Assembly (NCBI GenBank): GCA_011369465.1
Contig: DRQG01000144.1
Span: forward strand, 1 to 54,767
Reading direction: 5' to 3'
DNA length: 54,767 nt
DNA from: Caldithrix abyssi
GTDB lineage: Bacteria; Calditrichota; Calditrichia; Calditrichales; Calditrichaceae
This document shows, piece by piece, positions 51,315 to 54,767 of this stretch (its first letter is position 1; every line of letters starts with the position of its first letter). The position numbers and the translations under genes are program-made. The notes beneath the pieces are model-generated. The model was not told the origin of the DNA and made no database searches. It was given only the letters and a program-made list of their open reading frames with translations.

Positions 51315-52711
51315 AGCAAAAAGCACACATTTTAGTTATCGATGATGAACCGGCCATCCTCAAAGTGATGGAAGGTAATTTGCGAAAGGCCGGGTATCGG
51401 GTTTCCACGGCGGATGACGGATTAATTGCTTTGGAAAAAATCAAACATGAAACATACGATACGATTGTGGCCGATTATCTGATGCCCCATTTGAATGGCT
51501 TGCAATTGATTGAGCAGTTAAAAAACCTGCATATAGATACCCCGGTTATCGTGGTTACGGCCCACGGGTCTATCGAGCACGCTGTACAGGCGATGGATAT
51601 CGGCGCGATGAGTTATCTGACCAAGCCCATCAATTATGACGAGCTGCTTTCCGTAGTGGCCAAAGCGGTAGAACAACAGAGGCTGCGCCGGGAGGTGAAG
51701 GAGTTACGCGCTCGGGTGAAAGAGGAAGTTACCTTTGATAATATCATCGGTAAAAATGAAAAAATGCAGGCTATTTTCGAACTGATCCGCGATGTGGCCG
51801 AAACCGACGCCACCGTGCTGATCCGCGGTGAGACGGGCACCGGCAAGGAACTGATCGCCCGGGCCCTGCATCATCACAGTCCGTTCAAAAATGAGGCCTT
51901 TGTGCGCGTTAACTGCGCAGCGCTCACGGAAACCCTGTTGGAAAGCGAACTGTTCGGCCATGAAAAAGGCGCTTTTACCGGCGCCTACAGTCGCAGAATA
52001 GGCCGTTTTGAACAGGCCGACGGGGGTACGATCTTTCTGGATGAAGTTGGAGATATTTCCCTGTCAACCCAATCCAAGCTTCTGCGTGTGTTACAGGAAA
52101 AGGAATTTGAGCGGGTCGGCGGCAACCAGACGATCACCGTTAATGTGCGCATTATCGCCGCCACCAACCGCGAGTTAGAGGCGGATGTGGCCGAAGGAAG
52201 ATTCCGGGAGGACCTTTTTTATCGCCTGAATGTAATTCCCATCGAACTGCCGCCTTTGCGGGAACGGATCGACGACATCCCTTTACTGGTCTTTCATTTT
52301 TTGGAGCGTTACAACCAGCGGTTCAAAAAAAAGATCAACGGGATTTCACCCGAAGCGGTGCAGTTTCTGATCAGCCAGGACTGGCCGGGCAATATTCGTC
52401 AGTTGCAAAACGTCATTGAACGGGCTGTCATTAAAGAGAAAACCGATGAAATTTCCTATCAGACCATTTCCAGTTGTCTCAAACAACCGACCATGTCGGG
52501 GTATCAGTATTTTATCAATGAAAACATTCCTTTTACCAAACTAAAACAGGAACTGATCGAAAAATTTGAACGGGAGTACATCTCCCGGCTATTGGTTAAG
52601 CACAAAGGCAATATTTCGGCGGCTGCCAGGGCGGCCGGAATTCACTATAAAAATTTTTGTGAAAAGATGAAACGCTATCAAATTACCAAATGGGATTACC
52701 GTGAAGAATAA
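51311..52711 (+). CDS. NtrC-family sigma-54-dependent response regulator
   Basis: A 466-residue regulator. Receiver domain 1-120 with Asp11, Asp12, the phosphoacceptor Asp55 (TIVADYLMP), Thr83 and Lys105. A linker is followed by the AAA+ domain (about 143-380): Walker A GETGTGKE (173-180), the sigma-54 contact loop GAFTGA (220-225), Walker B GGTIFLDEVGD, and the arginine region LYRLNVIPIELPPLRER-like. A Fis-type helix-turn-helix closes the protein (GNISAAARAAGIHYKNFCEKMK). It overlaps the kinase gene by four bases and the transporter gene by eleven bases. All activator motifs are intact, so it should switch on sigma-54 promoters in answer to the adjacent kinase; the molybdoenzyme operon is the obvious candidate target. 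Confidence 0.95.
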   Translation: MKQKAHILVIDDEPAILKVMEGNLRKAGYRVSTADDGLIALEKIKHETYDTIVADYLMPHLNGLQLIEQLKNLHIDTPVIVVTAHGSIEHAVQAMDIGAMSYLTKPINYDELLSVVAKAVEQQRLRREVKELRARVKEEVTFDNIIGKNEKMQAIFELIRDVAETDATVLIRGETGTGKELIARALHHHSPFKNEAFVRVNCAALTETLLESELFGHEKGAFTGAYSRRIGRFEQADGGTIFLDEVGDISLSTQSKLLRVLQEKEFERVGGNQTITVNVRIIAATNRELEADVAEGRFREDLFYRLNVIPIELPPLRERIDDIPLLVFHFLERYNQRFKKKINGISPEAVQFLISQDWPGNIRQLQNVIERAVIKEKTDEISYQTISSCLKQPTMSGYQYFINENIPFTKLKQELIEKFEREYISRLLVKHKGNISAAARAAGIHYKNFCEKMKRYQITKWDYREE

Positions 52712-54467
52712 CAACCTCCTGCGTCTGGCCTTTCCGTTTATTGATGACATTAAGAACTATTCCCTGTCCAAATTTTCCCACGATATACAGGCAGCGGCAA
52801 CTGTTGCCCTGATTGCCCTGCCGCAGGCTATGGCCTATGCACTTATTGCCGGGGTATCGCCGCAATACGGTATTTATGCGGTTATTGTGGGCAGTGTGGT
52901 AGGCGCTCTGTTCGGATTTTACAGGTACACCCATACCGGTCCCGTAAATACCAGCTCCATCGTTGTTGCCGCCACAATGGCTCCCTTTTTACAGGATGGG
53001 AATTATTGGGGACTGTTTTTTCTTCTGGGATTTTTAGCCGGTTTTTTCCAATTCTTTGCCGCGTTGCTGCGGCTTGGAAATCTGGCTCAGTTCATTTCCC
53101 GGTCGGTTATTTTAGGATTTACAACAGGCGCCGGTTTACTGATTGCGGTAAACCAACTGCCCAATGCCATCGGTATTCCCAAAGAGAGCGCAGCAAATTT
53201 TATGCAGAGATTAAATCAAATTATTCTGCATATCGATTCTGCGGACCTGTATCATATAGCCGTTGCCTTGGGGACAATTGTTCTTATTCTGCTCATTCAG
53301 CGATACAGTTTCAAGAGTGAATCCGGTCTGCCTTATTTACCGGCGCATTTAATTGCCGTACTGGTGATGGCTTTTCTGGTGTATTATCTCGGCTGGACGG
53401 ACAAGGGGATTGAGCTGGTAGGTAAAATTGATGCCTCTTTGCCGCCGCTGAGTTTACCGGAGTTCAGTTGGTCAGCCATTTATCAGATGTCCTCGGGCGG
53501 TATTGCTCTGGCTTTGATTATGACTGCGGAAATTGTAGCCAGTACCAGGTCCAATGCGGCCATATCCGGCGATAAAACCAATCTGAACCGTGAGCTGTAC
53601 GGTCAGGGTTTGGCTAAAATGGTTGTTTCATTTTTTAGCGGAATGCCTGTTTCCGCCTCATTTACACGAACCTTGCTCAATTACCGCGCCGGGGCGCAAA
53701 CCCGTTTTGCCTCGGCCATATCGGGTTTTGTGATACTCATGTTAATTTTGCTTTTCAGCGATCCGGTTGCACAGATACCTCTGGCTTCTTTGGCAGGGAT
53801 GATTATCCTGATTGCTGTTCGGATGATAAACTGGAAAGCCATTATAATCACTTTAAGAATAACGCCATCGGATGCACTGGCCTTTATCGGTACATTTCTG
53901 GCCACACTGCTGCTGCCTCTGGATACGGCCATATTTATAGGTGTTGCCACCTCGTTGATTATGTTCCTGCGCCGTGTTCAATATCCGAGGGTCATTGAGT
54001 TATGTTATGATGAAAAAACCGACACATTTGACGAACTGCCTGCGGATTCCGAAAATAATAATGATATTGTCATAGTGCATTTGGAAGGCGATATGTTTTT
54101 TGGCGGAGCCGATTTTTTGGAAGAAGAAATGATGAAAATCGCCAAAAGGAAACATGTGAAGGCAATTATATTGCGTTTGAAGCGCGCTGTACTTATCGAT
54201 GCAACCTCAATAATGGCCATGATGCAATTCGCCTCGTATATGAAGCATCATGGAAAAATTTTGCTCGTTTCCGGTATGACGGATGAGGAAGCCAGGTTGT
54301 TTGAACGCTCCGGTTTGGAGGAACTGGTGGGAAAGGAAAACCTGTTTTATTCGGGCAGTCACATCTTCGGTTCCACCAAAAAAGCATTAAAGCGGGCCAG
54401 GGAATTACTGACCGAGCACAACAAGACCGCAGAGGATGGCTCCATTTCACAACGCTCCTCGGGATGA
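52701..54467 (+). CDS. SulP family anion transporter with STAS domain
   Basis: A 588-residue inner-membrane transporter. The start is a GTG at 52701 inside the end of the regulator gene, suggesting translational coupling. The transport domain (about 25-415) opens with DIQAAATVALIALPQAMAYALIAGVSPQYGIYA, the SulP signature, followed by GPVNTSSIVVAATMAPF, FISRSVILGFTTGAGLLIAVNQLPNAIG and GMPVSASFTRTLLNYRAGAQT. The cytoplasmic STAS domain (about 445-565) has IVIVHLEGDMFFGGADFLEE, VKAIILRLKRAVLIDATSIMAMM and SGLEELVGKENLF. Family members carry sulfate, bicarbonate or other anions. Its position in one transcript with a putative sulfur-type molybdoenzyme and its regulators suggests a sulfur oxyanion or the product of that enzyme, which is inference. 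Confidence 0.92.
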   Translation: MKNNNLLRLAFPFIDDIKNYSLSKFSHDIQAAATVALIALPQAMAYALIAGVSPQYGIYAVIVGSVVGALFGFYRYTHTGPVNTSSIVVAATMAPFLQDGNYWGLFFLLGFLAGFFQFFAALLRLGNLAQFISRSVILGFTTGAGLLIAVNQLPNAIGIPKESAANFMQRLNQIILHIDSADLYHIAVALGTIVLILLIQRYSFKSESGLPYLPAHLIAVLVMAFLVYYLGWTDKGIELVGKIDASLPPLSLPEFSWSAIYQMSSGGIALALIMTAEIVASTRSNAAISGDKTNLNRELYGQGLAKMVVSFFSGMPVSASFTRTLLNYRAGAQTRFASAISGFVILMLILLFSDPVAQIPLASLAGMIILIAVRMINWKAIIITLRITPSDALAFIGTFLATLLLPLDTAIFIGVATSLIMFLRRVQYPRVIELCYDEKTDTFDELPADSENNNDIVIVHLEGDMFFGGADFLEEEMMKIAKRKHVKAIILRLKRAVLIDATSIMAMMQFASYMKHHGKILLVSGMTDEEARLFERSGLEELVGKENLFYSGSHIFGSTKKALKRARELLTEHNKTAEDGSISQRSSG

Positions 54468-54502
54468 CAGCGGTTTTTTACAATCTCAGATCGGTTACCA
54501 AA

Positions 54503-54534
54503 AGACCTTCCGGTTTTTAAAACCTGGAAGGTCT
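54503..54534. terminator. Palindrome downstream of the SulP gene
   Basis: AGACCTTCCGGTTTT (54503-54517) pairs with AAAACC-T-GGAAGGTCT (54519-54534) with one base unpaired and almost no loop. It lies 36 bp after the stop. It is a dispersed-type palindrome that could end transcription; there is no strong T run. Confidence 0.65.
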
Positions 54535-54589
54535 GAAAACACCCGGTTGACTGTAAAAAACCTCCAGCAGATATTTCGCCGGACAACCC

Positions 54590-54660
54590 ACCCCAGGTCT
54601 TAAAAACCACACAGCCGCCAAACTACGCCCCTCCCTTCGCCGGCGAAGAGTTTGTATGTT
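54590..54660. repeat. C-rich dispersed repeat, second copy of the 42168 element
   Basis: ACTACGCCCCTCCCTTCGCC and the preceding CTTAAAAACCAC-CAGCCGCC context match 42176-42210, after which the copies diverge. It ends near GGGGGTGAGAG, similar to the right edge of the cluster at 12490. Confidence 0.7.
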
Positions 54661-54693
54661 AAGGGGGTGAGAGAAAAGATAATAATTTGGAAA

Positions 54694-54756
54694 AATAAGG
54701 CATCCTTTCTTATTTATGGTGTTGTCTGATAAACCAAACAAGAAAGGAGCCTTATT
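54694..54756 (+). promoter_or_regulatory. Hairpin enclosing the ribosome binding site of the last gene
   Basis: AATAAGGCATCCTTTCTT (54694-54711) is almost the reverse complement of AAGAAAGGAGCCTTATT (54740-54756). The right arm holds the AAAGGAG ribosome binding site seven bases before the ATG at 54757. The loop contains a second small stem (GGT-TT with AAACC). Such a structure hides the site in transcripts read in from outside, as known for some insertion sequences. Confidence 0.6.
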
Positions 54757-54767
54757 ATGAATTCTAA
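54757..54767 (+). CDS. Truncated start of an unknown gene at the window edge
   Basis: Only the ATG and two codons (Met-Asn-Ser) plus two bases are visible. The start is supported by GGAG at 54746-54749. The flanking inverted repeat suggests a transposase or a translationally controlled gene, but nothing in the visible sequence identifies it. Confidence 0.35.

Overview
The window looks like chromosomal DNA of a Gram-negative, probably thermophilic, polysaccharide-degrading bacterium of the Calditrichota (Caldithrix-like) or a nearby FCB-group lineage. The evidence is two proteins ending in a type IX secretion (T9SS) type A sorting domain with the N-x-PNPFNPTT motif, a PorV/PorQ-family barrel, TonB receptors with N-terminal carboxypeptidase-regulatory domains, long secreted beta-rich proteins, and a TrmB-type sugar regulator of the kind best known from archaea. 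The lineage is inferred from gene content only; no rRNA or tRNA gene was seen.

Layout. 1-1724 is AT-rich accessory DNA: a 193-bp-period tandem repeat, a chimeric gene remnant and a DUF922-like lipoprotein whose HExxH motif is lost. 1725-8016 (minus strand) carries glycerol kinase, a monoacylglycerol-lipase-like hydrolase and a 1170-residue secreted protein. 8267-12057 (plus) holds a small lipoprotein, a TonB receptor and a di-heme cytochrome c peroxidase lipoprotein. A small outer-membrane barrel (12560-13132, minus) is divergent from the carbohydrate block.

13431-44874 is a large alpha-glucan (starch/glycogen) block: a cytoplasmic GH57 glucanotransferase; a carbamoyltransferase/SxtJ/DUF5989 trio; a lipoprotein GH13; an operon of parvulin lipoprotein, TonB receptor, 1176-residue secreted protein and PorV-like barrel; a T9SS-exported protein built of repeated starch-binding-like modules; an SGNH/TPR protein; a sodium:solute symporter, TrmB regulator and GH13 run; a T9SS-exported GH13; and a CBM41 pullulanase lipoprotein. 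Together these could bind and cut glucan at the surface, import oligosaccharides and process them inside. There is no SusD homologue. GH57 and the parvulin/TonB/PorV operon share a promoter and leader motif, and a palindromic site precedes the symporter-TrmB run.

45154-54467 is a respiratory block: a fused four-cluster ferredoxin/NrfD-like membrane subunit, a molybdopterin catalytic subunit without Tat signal, a cysteine-rich PAS histidine kinase, a sigma-54 activator and a SulP transporter, all tightly spaced. The window ends in a hairpin that covers the ribosome binding site of a truncated gene, possibly the edge of an insertion sequence. Several families of short palindromic dispersed repeats occupy the gaps between operons.
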